Origin: Erythrobacter donghaensis
GTDB taxonomy: Bacteria > Pseudomonadota > Alphaproteobacteria > Sphingomonadales > Sphingomonadaceae
NCBI RefSeq assembly: GCF_002155425.1
Contig: NZ_MUYG01000004.1
Location: forward strand, 34,574-98,573
Direction of reading: 5' to 3'
DNA: 64,000 nt
Each line of letters begins with the position of its first letter. Positions within the stretch are counted from its first letter, which is position 1. Shown piece by piece: positions 9,501 to 17,824 of this stretch. A program made the translations under genes and the position numbers. The notes under the pieces were generated by a model. That model saw only the letters and a program-made list of their open reading frames with translations. It had not been told where the DNA came from and made no database searches.

Positions 9501-9539
9501 AAAAAGTGGTCCCGGGCGAGAGCCGTGCTCCCGCCCGGG
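9501..9539 (-). terminator. Strong hairpin after curlin gene 4 (terminator/attenuator-like)
   Basis: On the minus strand CCCGGGCGGGAGC pairs with GCTCTCGCCCGGG (13 bp, one mismatch, 3-base loop; plus-strand arms 9511-9523 and 9527-9539). ACCACTTTTTC follows, the T5 being plus-strand A5 at 9501-9505. It lies between the giant curlin stop (9550) and the nucleator-like gene (9457). The csgB-like gene and its downstream partners would be expressed by read-through or from a separate promoter. Confidence 0.75.
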
Positions 9540-9549
9540 GCCGTGGGGT

Positions 9550-11568
9550 TCAGAGGCCGGTCTGCGTAACAGTCGCCATGTTACCCATGCCGTTCTGGTT
9601 GACGGTCGACATGTTGCCGGTGTTCGACTGGTTCACCGTGGCGCTGTTGCCGGTGCCGGACTGGGTGATGAACGAGTCGTTATCCAGCCCACTCTGGTTC
9701 AGCGTTGCGCTGTTGCCGGTGCCGCTCTGGGTCAGCTCGGAGAGACCTTCGTCCCCGGTCTGGTTGATGTCGGCGCTGTTGTTCACGCCGCCGGCGAGCT
9801 GGCTGACGGTCGAGCGGTTGTCGTTCCCGATCTGGTCGATGAAGGCGACATCGTTGAGGCCCGACTGGGTCAGGGTAGAGGTGTTGTCATCCCCGGTCTG
9901 CACGATGGCGGCAGACGTGAAGGCGACCACGCCCCGATCCTGCGTTCCGTTCTGGGTCGCCGTGGAGGTATTGCGGTTCCCGGTCTGGTTCGTCTCAACG
10001 ATTGACAGCGTGTTCGACGGGGTGGCCGCGCCAAGGATCACATTGTTGACATTGTTGTTCCCGAACTGCCGCGCGATCGAATAGTTGTTCTCGCCGGTCT
10101 GCATGGTGGTCATGCTGTTGGCGTCGCCTCGCTGTTCGGCATAGGCCAGCGTGGAGTTGCCGAGCTGTTGGAAGTCGACATTGTTTCCGATGCCGTCCTG
10201 AATGACGACCGCGCTGGGCGATGAGGTCGGGATAGTGCCGACCCGCCACACGTCATGGCTGCCGGTCTGGTTGATGTTGGAGACGTTGTCCGCACCACTC
10301 TGGTCGACGAATGCGCCCGGGAAGCGGTTGAAAAAGTTGGCCTGCGACTCCTGATTGATCGTCGACTGCTGGTTGTCGCCGGTCTGGTTCACCGAAGCGA
10401 AGGCATCGACCACACCCGACTGGGTGATGTCCGAACGGCTGTTCGTGGCATTCTGGGTCACGTTGGCGGTGCCGCGCGTCCCGGACTGATCCGTGATCGA
10501 GCTGTTGTCGCTGCCGCTCTGGTTGACGTTTACGGTGTTGAAGGTGCCGCTCTGCGTCGACGTCGAGGTGTTGCCATCGCCCGACTGGATGATCGACGCG
10601 GTGCCATCGGTCCCGTTCTGCAGAACGGTGGCGGTCAGATTGATGCCATCCTGGCTGACGTTCGAAGCATTGTCGTCGCCGTTCTGAGTCACGGTGGCGG
10701 TGTTCGAAGCCTCGACCGCTGCGAGTGCGGTGTTGGTCTGGCTGATCGTGCTTTCGTTGCCGGAGCCGACCTGCGTGCTGGTGGCGGTCATCAGCCGGGC
10801 CGAGTTGGTGCCGCTGCCACCGGTCTGGTTGATGGTGCTTTCGTTGTCGTCACCGCTCTGGTTGATCGTCGCGGTAGCAACACGCGGATCCGGGGCGCCC
10901 GAAGGGTTCGGCGCGTTGAGGATCGACTGGTTGATGGTCGCGGTGTTGAAGCCGCCGCCCTGATTGATCAGGGCATCCGACAGCTGCCCGTTCTGGGTCA
11001 CGAAAGCGTCGTTGTCGCTGCCCGACTGAAGGATCCCGACCAGCACCGGATCGCCCGGATCGCCCGAGGCATTGCCGAAGCCCGACTGGCTGACGGTTGC
11101 ATCATTGTTGTTGCCGCTCTGCAGCACATTGAGCTCGCCGTCGGTTCCGGCCTGCGAGGCCAGAATGCCGTTGTCGTCACCGGTCTGCACCAGCAGCGCG
11201 GTCTGGCTGTCGGTCTGGAACGGATTGCTGGCGGCGCGGCCCTGCGTCAGTGTCGCTTCATTGCGATCGCCCGACTGTTCGACCTGAGCGTCCGAGCCTT
11301 CCGAGGTCTGGCCGACCGAGGCGGTGTTGAAGGTGCCCGACTGATCGATCAGCGCGGCGCCGCCGGCATTGGCTTCCTGGTTGATGGTCGCGGTGTTGTT
11401 CGCGTTGCTCTGGATCACCGTGGCCGATGCTTCCTCACCCGTCTGGGTCACAGTCGCGGTCTGGGTGCTGCCGGTCTGGGTAACGGTGGATTCGTTGCTC
11501 TGCGCAAAGGCCGGAGCAGCAAAGGCGAGGGCCAGCATCGAAGCGCCGGCAAGAATGGTATTTTTCAT
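9550..11568 (-). CDS. Giant curlin-repeat amyloid protein (curlin 4)
   Basis: 672 residues: a 23-residue signal peptide (MKNTILAGASMLALAFAAPA...AQ), then about 50 Gln-initiated units with an 11-residue period (QSGSDNDAFVT, QTGDDNTSTLT, QSGTGNSATVN). Regular units alternate with longer loops of 15-26 residues, such as the SILNAPNPSGAPDPRVATAT loop. The curlin consensus (Gln, Gly and Asn at fixed positions, alternating small hydrophobic residues) predicts a long beta-solenoid secreted through CsgG. It has about ten units per CsgA-size block, so it is roughly five times E. coli CsgA. No Cys and few charged Lys/Arg. The signal peptide is nearly identical to that of curlin 3, which implies gene duplication. 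ATG 11568 has a good AAGGACT-type box. Confidence 0.92.
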   Translation of the reverse strand: MKNTILAGASMLALAFAAPAFAQSNESTVTQTGSTQTATVTQTGEEASATVIQSNANNTATINQEANAGGAALIDQSGTFNTASVGQTSEGSDAQVEQSGDRNEATLTQGRAASNPFQTDSQTALLVQTGDDNGILASQAGTDGELNVLQSGNNNDATVSQSGFGNASGDPGDPVLVGILQSGSDNDAFVTQNGQLSDALINQGGGFNTATINQSILNAPNPSGAPDPRVATATINQSGDDNESTINQTGGSGTNSARLMTATSTQVGSGNESTISQTNTALAAVEASNTATVTQNGDDNASNVSQDGINLTATVLQNGTDGTASIIQSGDGNTSTSTQSGTFNTVNVNQSGSDNSSITDQSGTRGTANVTQNATNSRSDITQSGVVDAFASVNQTGDNQQSTINQESQANFFNRFPGAFVDQSGADNVSNINQTGSHDVWRVGTIPTSSPSAVVIQDGIGNNVDFQQLGNSTLAYAEQRGDANSMTTMQTGENNYSIARQFGNNNVNNVILGAATPSNTLSIVETNQTGNRNTSTATQNGTQDRGVVAFTSAAIVQTGDDNTSTLTQSGLNDVAFIDQIGNDNRSTVSQLAGGVNNSADINQTGDEGLSELTQSGTGNSATLNQSGLDNDSFITQSGTGNSATVNQSNTGNMSTVNQNGMGNMATVTQTGL

Positions 11569-11615
11569 GAGGAAGTCCTTTCAGGTCTTCAGGATAATGG
11601 TCAGGCTGGGGCAAA

Positions 11616-11643
11616 CCCGGGCGGAGCAACCGCTCCGCCCGGG
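11616..11643 (-). terminator. Perfect 12-bp hairpin after curlin gene 3
   Basis: CCCGGGCGGAGC (11616-11627) and GCTCCGCCCGGG (11632-11643) form a perfect stem with a 4-base loop, just downstream of the curlin 3 stop (11654) and upstream of curlin 4. Only a short TTT follows on the minus strand. It may act as an mRNA stabiliser or partial terminator rather than a full stop. Confidence 0.65.
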
Positions 11644-11653
11644 CGCCTTGGCG

Positions 11654-13432
11654 TCAGTTGCCCTGCGTCACCGTGGCGGTGCTGTTGGTGCCGAGCTGGT
11701 TGACGGTCGAGGCGTTGCCGTTGCCGGTCTGCGTCACGAAGGCATCATTGTTGCTGCCGCTTTGCAGAATGTCCGACTCGTTCCCGATGCCGGTCTGCGA
11801 GACGTCCGCGAGGTTGTCGTCGCCCGACTGGTCGAGGAAGGCATCGTTCGACAGCCCGTTCTGGCTGAGCAGCGACGTGCCGTTGTCACCCGACTGGATG
11901 GTCTCGGCCACGTTGTAGAGCGATGCCGGCGGCAGGCCGGTCAAGGTCCCGGTCTGGGTGGTCGTGCTGGTGTTGTTCACGCCCGACTGGGTGGTGGTCG
12001 CCTGATTGCGCGTGCCGTTCTGGGTGATGGTCGCATCGCTCAACGAACCGCTCTGATCGATCGTCGCGGTGCTGAAGCCCTGCGAGCCGCTGACACCGTT
12101 CTGGTTGATCGTCGCTTCGTTGTCGATCGAGCTGACCTGCTGGATGATCACCGCTGCATCATTGCGCGCGCCAAACTGGTTGACGGTGGCAATGTCGCTG
12201 GTGCCCAGCTGATCGATATCGGCCGAGGAGTTGAGCGCGTTCTGGTTGACGTCGGCGAGGTTCTCGGTGCCGCTCTGGAGTATGTTGGCATTCATGCCCG
12301 CACCGTTCTGATCGACAAAGGCGTCGTTGAGATCGCCCGTCTGCAGCACCGTGGCGGTGCCCGACTTGTTGAGCTGGTTCACGGTCGAGTCGTTGTCGAA
12401 ACCGCTCTGGGTGACGGTGGCGGTCAGCCCGCTGTCCGGCGCAGAGGTGAAGTCGCTCTGGGTGATGTTCGACACGTTGCTGCTGTTGGTCTGGTTGACC
12501 GTGGCGAGGAAGGTGTTCGAACCGGCGCCGTTGAAGGTCTGGGTGATCGAGGAATCGTTGAGCCCGGTCTGGTTGACGATCGCGTCCTGCGTGACCGAGT
12601 TGGCGCCGTTGGCCGACTGGGTAACGCTCGAGGTCGCGCCGCCCGACTGGGTGACGCTGGCGAACAGATCGCCGCCGCCGGCACCATTGACGGTCTGGGT
12701 CACGCCCGAATCCGATCCGCCGGTCTGGTTGATCACCGCCCGCAGCGCCGGGTTGTTGGCGCCGGTCGAGGCGTTTCCGGTCTGGATCACCGACGAGGTC
12801 GAATCGTCCTGGGTCACATCGGCCCGGAAGTTCTTCGAGCCATTGTTGGCTTCCTGCACTACGGTCGAATCCGCACCATTGCTCTGGGTCACGGTTGCGC
12901 GCAGCGTGCCGGTGAAGCCCGGGCCGTTGGCTTCCTGCGTGATCGACGAAATGTTGTCGTCACCGTTCTGGATGTTGTCGGCGATCAGGTTGAAGCTCGA
13001 CGCCACGTTGGTCTGGCTGATCGAGGAATCGTTGCCGTTGCCCTGCTGGGTGATGCGGGCCTCGGGGTCTTCGGGCAGGGTGCCGATCGTGCCGTTCGCC
13101 GAGGCATCGTCCTGCGTGACGTTGGCGATGTTGTTGTCGCCGTCCTGAGTCACGTTGCTGAAGCCCGCGATCGAGGTCTGGTCGACGGTGGCCTGGTTGC
13201 CCACGCCGCTCTGTTCGACACCCGAAATGCCATTGATGCCGGTCTGGGTGACGGTGGCGGTGTTGGTGTCGCCGTCCTGATCGACGTCGGAATCATTGCC
13301 CGACCCGTTCTGGGTGACCATGGCGGTCTGGGCGTTGCCGGTCTGGTCGACGGTCGACACGTTCTGCGCAAGGGCCGGAGCGGCCAGGGCGAGGGCCAGC
13401 ACCGAAGCGCCGGCAAGGATGGTATTCTTCAT
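11654..13432 (-). CDS. Giant curlin-repeat amyloid protein (curlin 3)
   Basis: 592 residues from ATG 13432 (AAGGAATTTGTT precedes it); a longer in-frame start at 13477 would bury the signal peptide. Signal MKNTILAGASVLALALAAPA..AQ, then about 45 Gln-led curlin units. N- and C-terminal blocks follow the 11-residue period. The central block, roughly residues 170-300, switches to alternating 10- and 16-residue units (QTGGSDSGVT, QTVNGAGGGDLFASVT, QSGGATSSVT). Near the N-terminus is an insert with GTIGTLPEDPEARIT, whose counterpart GTIGLMPHDPEALVE is in curlin 2. Predicted secreted amyloid subunit; role relative to its paralogues unknown. Confidence 0.92.
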   Translation of the reverse strand: MKNTILAGASVLALALAAPALAQNVSTVDQTGNAQTAMVTQNGSGNDSDVDQDGDTNTATVTQTGINGISGVEQSGVGNQATVDQTSIAGFSNVTQDGDNNIANVTQDDASANGTIGTLPEDPEARITQQGNGNDSSISQTNVASSFNLIADNIQNGDDNISSITQEANGPGFTGTLRATVTQSNGADSTVVQEANNGSKNFRADVTQDDSTSSVIQTGNASTGANNPALRAVINQTGGSDSGVTQTVNGAGGGDLFASVTQSGGATSSVTQSANGANSVTQDAIVNQTGLNDSSITQTFNGAGSNTFLATVNQTNSSNVSNITQSDFTSAPDSGLTATVTQSGFDNDSTVNQLNKSGTATVLQTGDLNDAFVDQNGAGMNANILQSGTENLADVNQNALNSSADIDQLGTSDIATVNQFGARNDAAVIIQQVSSIDNEATINQNGVSGSQGFSTATIDQSGSLSDATITQNGTRNQATTTQSGVNNTSTTTQTGTLTGLPPASLYNVAETIQSGDNGTSLLSQNGLSNDAFLDQSGDDNLADVSQTGIGNESDILQSGSNNDAFVTQTGNGNASTVNQLGTNSTATVTQGN

Positions 13433-13482
13433 AACAAATTCCTTCATTGTTTCAATGACCTGCGATACTTGCGACATGCGAT

Positions 13483-13535
13483 CCGGGGTTTTGCCCCGGT
13501 TATTGTATTGCGGGCGGAGGCATGGCCCCCGCCCG
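13483..13535 (-). terminator. Two tandem hairpins after curlin gene 2
   Basis: CGGGCGG/CCGCCCG (13511-13517, 13529-13535) is followed on the minus strand by CCGGGG-CAAAA-CCCCGG (13483-13499). They lie between the curlin 2 stop (13548) and the curlin 3 start (13432). No T-run of note follows, so partial termination or mRNA protection are the likeliest roles. Confidence 0.55.
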
Positions 13536-13547
13536 GATCAATCAGGT

Positions 13548-15179
13548 TCAGAACCCCTGCGTCACGGTCACCGTGCTGCCGGTGCCGGTCTGCGAGACGT
13601 TCGACAGGTTGTTGTTGCTGGACTGGGTGACGCTCGCCGAGTTGAGCGAGCCGGTCTGGGTGATGTTGGATTCATTCCCGTTGCCCGACTGCAGAACGTC
13701 GGCGCTGTTGCCGAGGCCATCGACCGTGCCGGTCTGGTTGATGTTGGACTCGTTCCCGCTGCCCAGCTGGGACAGTTCGGCGGTGCTGTTGAAGCCATCC
13801 TGCGTGACGAAGGAAACGTTGCTCGCGCCGCCCTGCGTGACGCTGGCCGAATTCTCCGAACGCGGCCCGCCCGCACCTGTCTGGGTGATGGTCGAGCTGG
13901 AGCCGTCCGATCCGACCAGCTGATCGACGAAGGCCAGATCGTTGCGGCCGGTCTGGTTGATGGTCGAGGTCGCCCCGATACCCGCCTGCAGCACGTCGGC
14001 CGCGTTGTTGAGCCCGGTCTGGCTCGAGTTCGAGGTGTTGCCGTCACCCGACTGGAGCACGATCAGGTCCTGCCCGGCCGTGCCCTGGAAGGCGAGGACA
14101 TTGTTGCTGTCGCCGGTCTGGTCGATATCGGCAAAGGCGCTCTTGTTTTCCTGCACCAGATTGGAGGTGTTGCCATCGCCCATCTGGTTGACGTTGGCGG
14201 AGAGGTTCCCGTCGGCATTGCCGATCACGCCGAAGCCTTCGTCGCGCTGGGTCACGTTCGACAGGTTGCCGTTGCCCTGCTGGTTGACGACGGCAAGGAA
14301 GGTGTTGCTGCCGTCATTGTTGAAGGTCTGGGTGATGTTCGACGTGCTCGCCCCGTTCTGGGTAACGATCGCGTCCATGTTCACCGATTGGTCACCGCCT
14401 GCGTTCTGTTCGATCCGGGAGATGGCGCCGTTGCGCTGAGTCACGTTGGCCACCAGATCTCCCGCCCGGAAGCCCGAGGCGGTCTGTTCGATGATCGAGT
14501 CCGAGAAGCCCCGCTGGTTGACCGTCGCCCGCAGCTGCGAGGAACGCTCCCCGGCGGCCAGCTGGGTCACGGTCGAAGTGGAATCAGTCTGCGTCACCCG
14601 GGCATTGAGGTTGAGCGAGTGATCATTGGTCGCCGACTGGTCGATCAGCGAGTCCGAATTGCCGCGCTGGTCAACCGTGGCCCGCAGCGAACCGTTCTGG
14701 ATCCCGACGCTCAAGTCCTGGATGATGGTCGAGACGTTGTTGTCGCCGGTCTGCTTCACATGCGCGTTCGAGTTGAAGTTGCCGGTGATGTTGATCTGCG
14801 AGATGTCCGAGGTGTTGTTGTTGCCGGTCTGCTCGACGAGCGCCTCGGGGTCATGCGGCATCAGCCCGATGGTGCCGCGCGGATCACCGTCGGTCTGGGT
14901 GATGTTCGAGGTGTTGTCGTTGCCGGTCTGGGTCACGTCGGCGCTGGCGTTGATCGCATCCTGATCGATCATCGAGCTGTTGCCCGAGCCAGTCTGGGCG
15001 ACTTCGACAAGGTTGTCGTCGCCGTTCTGATCGACGTCCGAGGTGTTGGAGCCCGTCTGGCCGACGGTGGCGATATTGCCATCGCCGATCTGGTCGAGGG
15101 TCGAGGTGCTCTGCGCACCGGCCGAAGCGGCCATGGCGAGAGCGACGAGGGAAGCGCTGCTTACGAGAAAGGTCTTCAT
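13548..15179 (-). CDS. Giant curlin-repeat amyloid protein (curlin 2)
   Basis: 543 residues: signal peptide MKTFLVSSASLVALAMAASA..AQ, then about 41 Gln-led curlin units. The first and last thirds follow the 11-residue period (QTGNDNTSNIT, QSGNGNESNIT). The centre, roughly residues 130-270, alternates strictly between 10- and 16-residue units (QRGFSDSIIE, QTASGFRAGDLVANVT, QRNGAISRIE, QNAGGDQSVNMDAIVT). This central module is richer in Arg, Asp and hydrophobic residues than the flanks. It is shared in layout with curlin 3 and not seen in curlins 1 and 4. Secreted curli subunit by family; specific role unknown. Start ATG 15179. Confidence 0.92.
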   Translation of the reverse strand: MKTFLVSSASLVALAMAASAGAQSTSTLDQIGDGNIATVGQTGSNTSDVDQNGDDNLVEVAQTGSGNSSMIDQDAINASADVTQTGNDNTSNITQTDGDPRGTIGLMPHDPEALVEQTGNNNTSDISQINITGNFNSNAHVKQTGDNNVSTIIQDLSVGIQNGSLRATVDQRGNSDSLIDQSATNDHSLNLNARVTQTDSTSTVTQLAAGERSSQLRATVNQRGFSDSIIEQTASGFRAGDLVANVTQRNGAISRIEQNAGGDQSVNMDAIVTQNGASTSNITQTFNNDGSNTFLAVVNQQGNGNLSNVTQRDEGFGVIGNADGNLSANVNQMGDGNTSNLVQENKSAFADIDQTGDSNNVLAFQGTAGQDLIVLQSGDGNTSNSSQTGLNNAADVLQAGIGATSTINQTGRNDLAFVDQLVGSDGSSSTITQTGAGGPRSENSASVTQGGASNVSFVTQDGFNSTAELSQLGSGNESNINQTGTVDGLGNSADVLQSGNGNESNITQTGSLNSASVTQSSNNNLSNVSQTGTGSTVTVTQGF

Positions 15180-15194
15180 GGTTCAGTTGTCCTT

Positions 15195-15247
15195 GAAAAA
15201 AGAGACAGGATGCCGGGGCCGGATGAGGCTGCGCCCTCTCACCCGGC
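15195..15247 (-). terminator. Hairpin plus T-run after curlin gene 1
   Basis: On the minus strand GCCGGGTGAG (15247-15238) pairs with CTCATCCGGC (15227-15218) with one wobble. About 15 bases later comes TTTTTTC (plus-strand A-run 15196-15201). It lies between the curlin 1 stop and the curlin 2 start. Distance between stem and T-run is longer than in a canonical terminator. Confidence 0.5.
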
Positions 15248-15262
15248 TGGCATGTTCGGCGG

Positions 15263-17416
15263 TTACGGCTGGCTCTGGAACACGGTCGCGTTGTGGCCTG
15301 TACCGGTCTGGCTGACGCTCGACGCGTTGTCGGCACCGCCCTGGGTGACACTGGCGGTGTTGCCGGTGCCGAGCTGGGTGATGGTCGATTCATTGAGCAG
15401 ACCGCCATCGAGCTGGTTCAGGCTGGCGGTGTTGAAATCGCCGTTCTGCATGACATCCGATGTGCCCTGATCGCCACTTTGCGTGACATTGGCGGTGTTG
15501 CCGTCGCTCGCGGCCCCGGTGATGAACGTCAGGCTGCCATTGGTGCCCTGATTGATCACCGAGCTGTTGCCATTGCCTTCCTGACGCAGGGTAGCGGTCT
15601 GGTTTTCGCCGACCTGCGTGATCCCGACAGCGCCACCCGGTGCGCCCGAGATGTTGCCGTCGCCGATCTGGGTGATGTCGGCGATCTGGTTGCGACCATA
15701 CTGGTTCAGGCGCTGGATGTTGGCGTTCCCGTTCTGGGTGACGCTCGCGCTCTGGTTTTCATTGAGTGCGGCAGACAGCGGCAGATTGACCGCGTTCTGA
15801 TCGACTTCCGAGCGGTTGCCGACGCCGTCCTGGTCGATCGTGACGTCCGAATTGTTGGCAATGCCGACCACATCGGAGAAGTTGCTGGTGCCGTTCTGGT
15901 TCACGCTCACATCCGCGCCGCCGGCCAGCTGCCGCACGATCGAGACGTTGGTGGTCCCGTTCTGGATTACCTCGACATCGGCCCCCACCGCGCCGAACAG
16001 ACCCCCTGCCTGAAACACCGAGCTGTCATTGCTGGTGCCGGTCTGGCTGACATTGACCGTCGCGCCGATCGCAGTGCCGGTCACCGACGAGGCGTTGCTG
16101 GTGCCGTCCTGGAAGATGTCGACTTCCGAACCCGCGCCGTTCTGGGTCACGCCCGAAGTGTTGCCGGTGCCCATCTGGGTTACCGCAAGGTTCGATGCCA
16201 AGCCGGTTTCGCTCGCTGTCGAGACGTTGCCGTCACCGGTCTGGTTGATGACCGCCACGGCGCCGAGGCCCGACTGGGTCAGGGTCGACTGGTTGAGCGT
16301 GCCGTTCTGGTTGACGGTGGTATTGGCCAGCTGGCCACTCTGGATGACGATCGAGCTGTTGTCGCTCGCACCGGCCGCCGAGGTGGTCTGGGTCACGCGG
16401 GTGATCGAGCCGTTGCCCGACTGGGTCACGCGCGAGAAGTCCGAATTGCCCGACTGGCTGACGATGGTGGTCGAGGCGCTTCCGGTCTGGCCGACGATGG
16501 ACTCGTTGCCGATGCCTTCCTGACCGACCGTGACGGTCGAGCCGAAGCCGCTCTGGCCGACGGTCGACATGTTGCCCTCGCCGCCCAGAAGGCCCTGATT
16601 GACGGTCACGTTCGACAAGCTGCCCGACTGGTTGACGGTCGACATGTTGCTGGCACCGCCCTGATTGACGGTGGTGGACGACAGGCTGCCGGCCTGAGTC
16701 ACGGCCGAGCCATTGTCGTCGCCGCCCTGATTGATGGTGACGAGCGAGCCGTCGCCCGACTGGGTCACCAGCGAGTCCCCGCCTTTGCCGGTCTGCGTCA
16801 CCAGCGTATCGGAATTGTCGCCCGACTGGTTGACGTTCGACATGTTGCCGCCGCCCGACTGGCTGACGCTGGTCAGCGAATCATTGCCGCTCTGCGTGAC
16901 GGTGGAGGTGTTGCCGACGTTGGTGATGCTCGAATCCTGCGTCACCATCACGGTCGCGCCGTCGCCGGTCTGGCCAACGATGCTGCCGTTGCTGGCGCCG
17001 GTCTGCATCACGTCCACCATCGATTCCGTGGCATCCTGCGTCACGCTCGAGATATTGTCGCTGCCGGTCTGGGTGACTTCGACGTCGCTGTCTTCGCCGT
17101 CCTGAGTGACGCCGCTCTGGTTGCCCTCGCCGGTCTGGGTGACCGTGGCGGTGTTATCGGTGGCGCTGGCCGATTGCAGGATGATCGAGCTGTTGGCGTC
17201 GCCCGCCGCGCTGGTCTGGGAAACGGTCGCCTCGTTGTTGCTGCCGTCCTGATCGATGTCGCTGGTGTTGGTGCCGGTGCCGCCCTGCGAGACCGAGGCC
17301 ACTTCGCCGGAACCGGTCTGCTCGACGTCAGAGGTGTTCGGCACCCCCTGCGCCATCGCAGCCCCGGCCAGCGACAGCGCCATCAGTGACACGCCCGCCT
17401 TGATTGCCTTCTTCAT
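15263..17416 (-). CDS. Giant curlin-repeat amyloid protein (curlin 1, largest)
   Basis: 717 residues from ATG 17416 (AAGGAAATCAGCT precedes it): signal MKKAIKAGVSLMALSLAGAA..AQ, then 55 or more curlin units with an 11-residue period (QTGSDNISSVT, QSGNDSLTSVS, QNGTTNVSIVR). In several places the leading Gln is lost, giving 22-residue double units (for example the VGIANNSDVTID half). Loops longer than 16 residues are rare compared with curlin 4. It is the first curlin gene after csgG and the longest, so it may be the main fibre subunit; that is inference. It starts inside the stop of a small upstream open frame (ATGA). Confidence 0.92.
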   Translation of the reverse strand: MKKAIKAGVSLMALSLAGAAMAQGVPNTSDVEQTGSGEVASVSQGGTGTNTSDIDQDGSNNEATVSQTSAAGDANSSIILQSASATDNTATVTQTGEGNQSGVTQDGEDSDVEVTQTGSDNISSVTQDATESMVDVMQTGASNGSIVGQTGDGATVMVTQDSSITNVGNTSTVTQSGNDSLTSVSQSGGGNMSNVNQSGDNSDTLVTQTGKGGDSLVTQSGDGSLVTINQGGDDNGSAVTQAGSLSSTTVNQGGASNMSTVNQSGSLSNVTVNQGLLGGEGNMSTVGQSGFGSTVTVGQEGIGNESIVGQTGSASTTIVSQSGNSDFSRVTQSGNGSITRVTQTTSAAGASDNSSIVIQSGQLANTTVNQNGTLNQSTLTQSGLGAVAVINQTGDGNVSTASETGLASNLAVTQMGTGNTSGVTQNGAGSEVDIFQDGTSNASSVTGTAIGATVNVSQTGTSNDSSVFQAGGLFGAVGADVEVIQNGTTNVSIVRQLAGGADVSVNQNGTSNFSDVVGIANNSDVTIDQDGVGNRSEVDQNAVNLPLSAALNENQSASVTQNGNANIQRLNQYGRNQIADITQIGDGNISGAPGGAVGITQVGENQTATLRQEGNGNSSVINQGTNGSLTFITGAASDGNTANVTQSGDQGTSDVMQNGDFNTASLNQLDGGLLNESTITQLGTGNTASVTQGGADNASSVSQTGTGHNATVFQSQP

Positions 17417-17706
17417 AGCTGATTTCCTTCTGCGTTCTTGAAACTGTGCGACAGGTTCCAGCCCTGCGGGCGTTCGTGCGCCGCGGGTGCGTGAAATTGG
17501 GTGGTGAGGCGGGGAGCGCGGGCCGCGCGGACAGCAGCCACCGCGCCGGACGCAAGCGCCGGGGCGGGAGTGGATATGCTGACAGCAATGGGCCGCTCGG
17601 TAATCATGGTTGCATCCGCCTTGACGATAGGCGATACCGAGCATCGGCCACGGCGCATCAGACGCCGAGCCATTCTGGTGATCGCATACCATTCACTCGC
17701 GCGCAT
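17413..17706 (-). CDS. Possible small gene ATGA-coupled to curlin 1
   Basis: A 97-residue frame (ATG 17706, AAAGGAG about 11 bases upstream) fills most of the 408-bp csgG-curlin 1 gap, and its TGA overlaps the curlin 1 ATG. The product has a basic N-terminus (MARRLMRRGRC), one moderately hydrophobic Ala-rich stretch (APALASGAVAAVRAA) and the C-terminal sequence QGWNLSHSFKNAEGNQL. For: position, stop-start overlap, ribosome binding site. Against: GC at third codon positions is lower than in neighbouring genes, and no family is recognised. It could also be a leader peptide whose translation sets curlin expression, or simply chance. Confidence 0.35.
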   Translation of the reverse strand: MRASEWYAITRMARRLMRRGRCSVSPIVKADATMITERPIAVSISTPAPALASGAVAAVRAARAPRLTTQFHAPAAHERPQGWNLSHSFKNAEGNQL

Positions 17707-17824
17707 CGGAGTTGCCGCTCCTTTGCGTGCTTTGTTTTTTGCGGCCCGGCCGGCGTTTTTCACGCTCTTCCGGTTTGACCGCGAAGCCCCGTCTCAGGGC
17801 TTACGGAATTCCCCCATCAAGGCG
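17417..17824 (-). other. 408-bp csgG-curlin 1 intergenic region
   Basis: Apart from the candidate small frame (17413-17706), this holds a weak 6-bp stem (AAGCCC/GGGCTT, about 17785-17803) just after csgG. It has room for an internal promoter that would let the structural curlins be expressed separately from csgFG. I could not identify convincing -35/-10 boxes or a regulator site. Confidence 0.4.

Noticed and set aside
10255..17389. Very long plus-strand open frames antisense to the curlin genes (for example 11369-13630 and 15293-17389)
   Set aside because: They mirror the biased Asn/Gly/Thr/Gln codons of the curlin genes, start at random points and lack ribosome binding sites or family features.
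9550..17416. Periodic 33-bp and 66-bp similarity that could look like a CRISPR array or satellite repeats
   Set aside because: The periodicity follows 11-residue curlin units inside long intact genes. There are no constant repeats with unique spacers.
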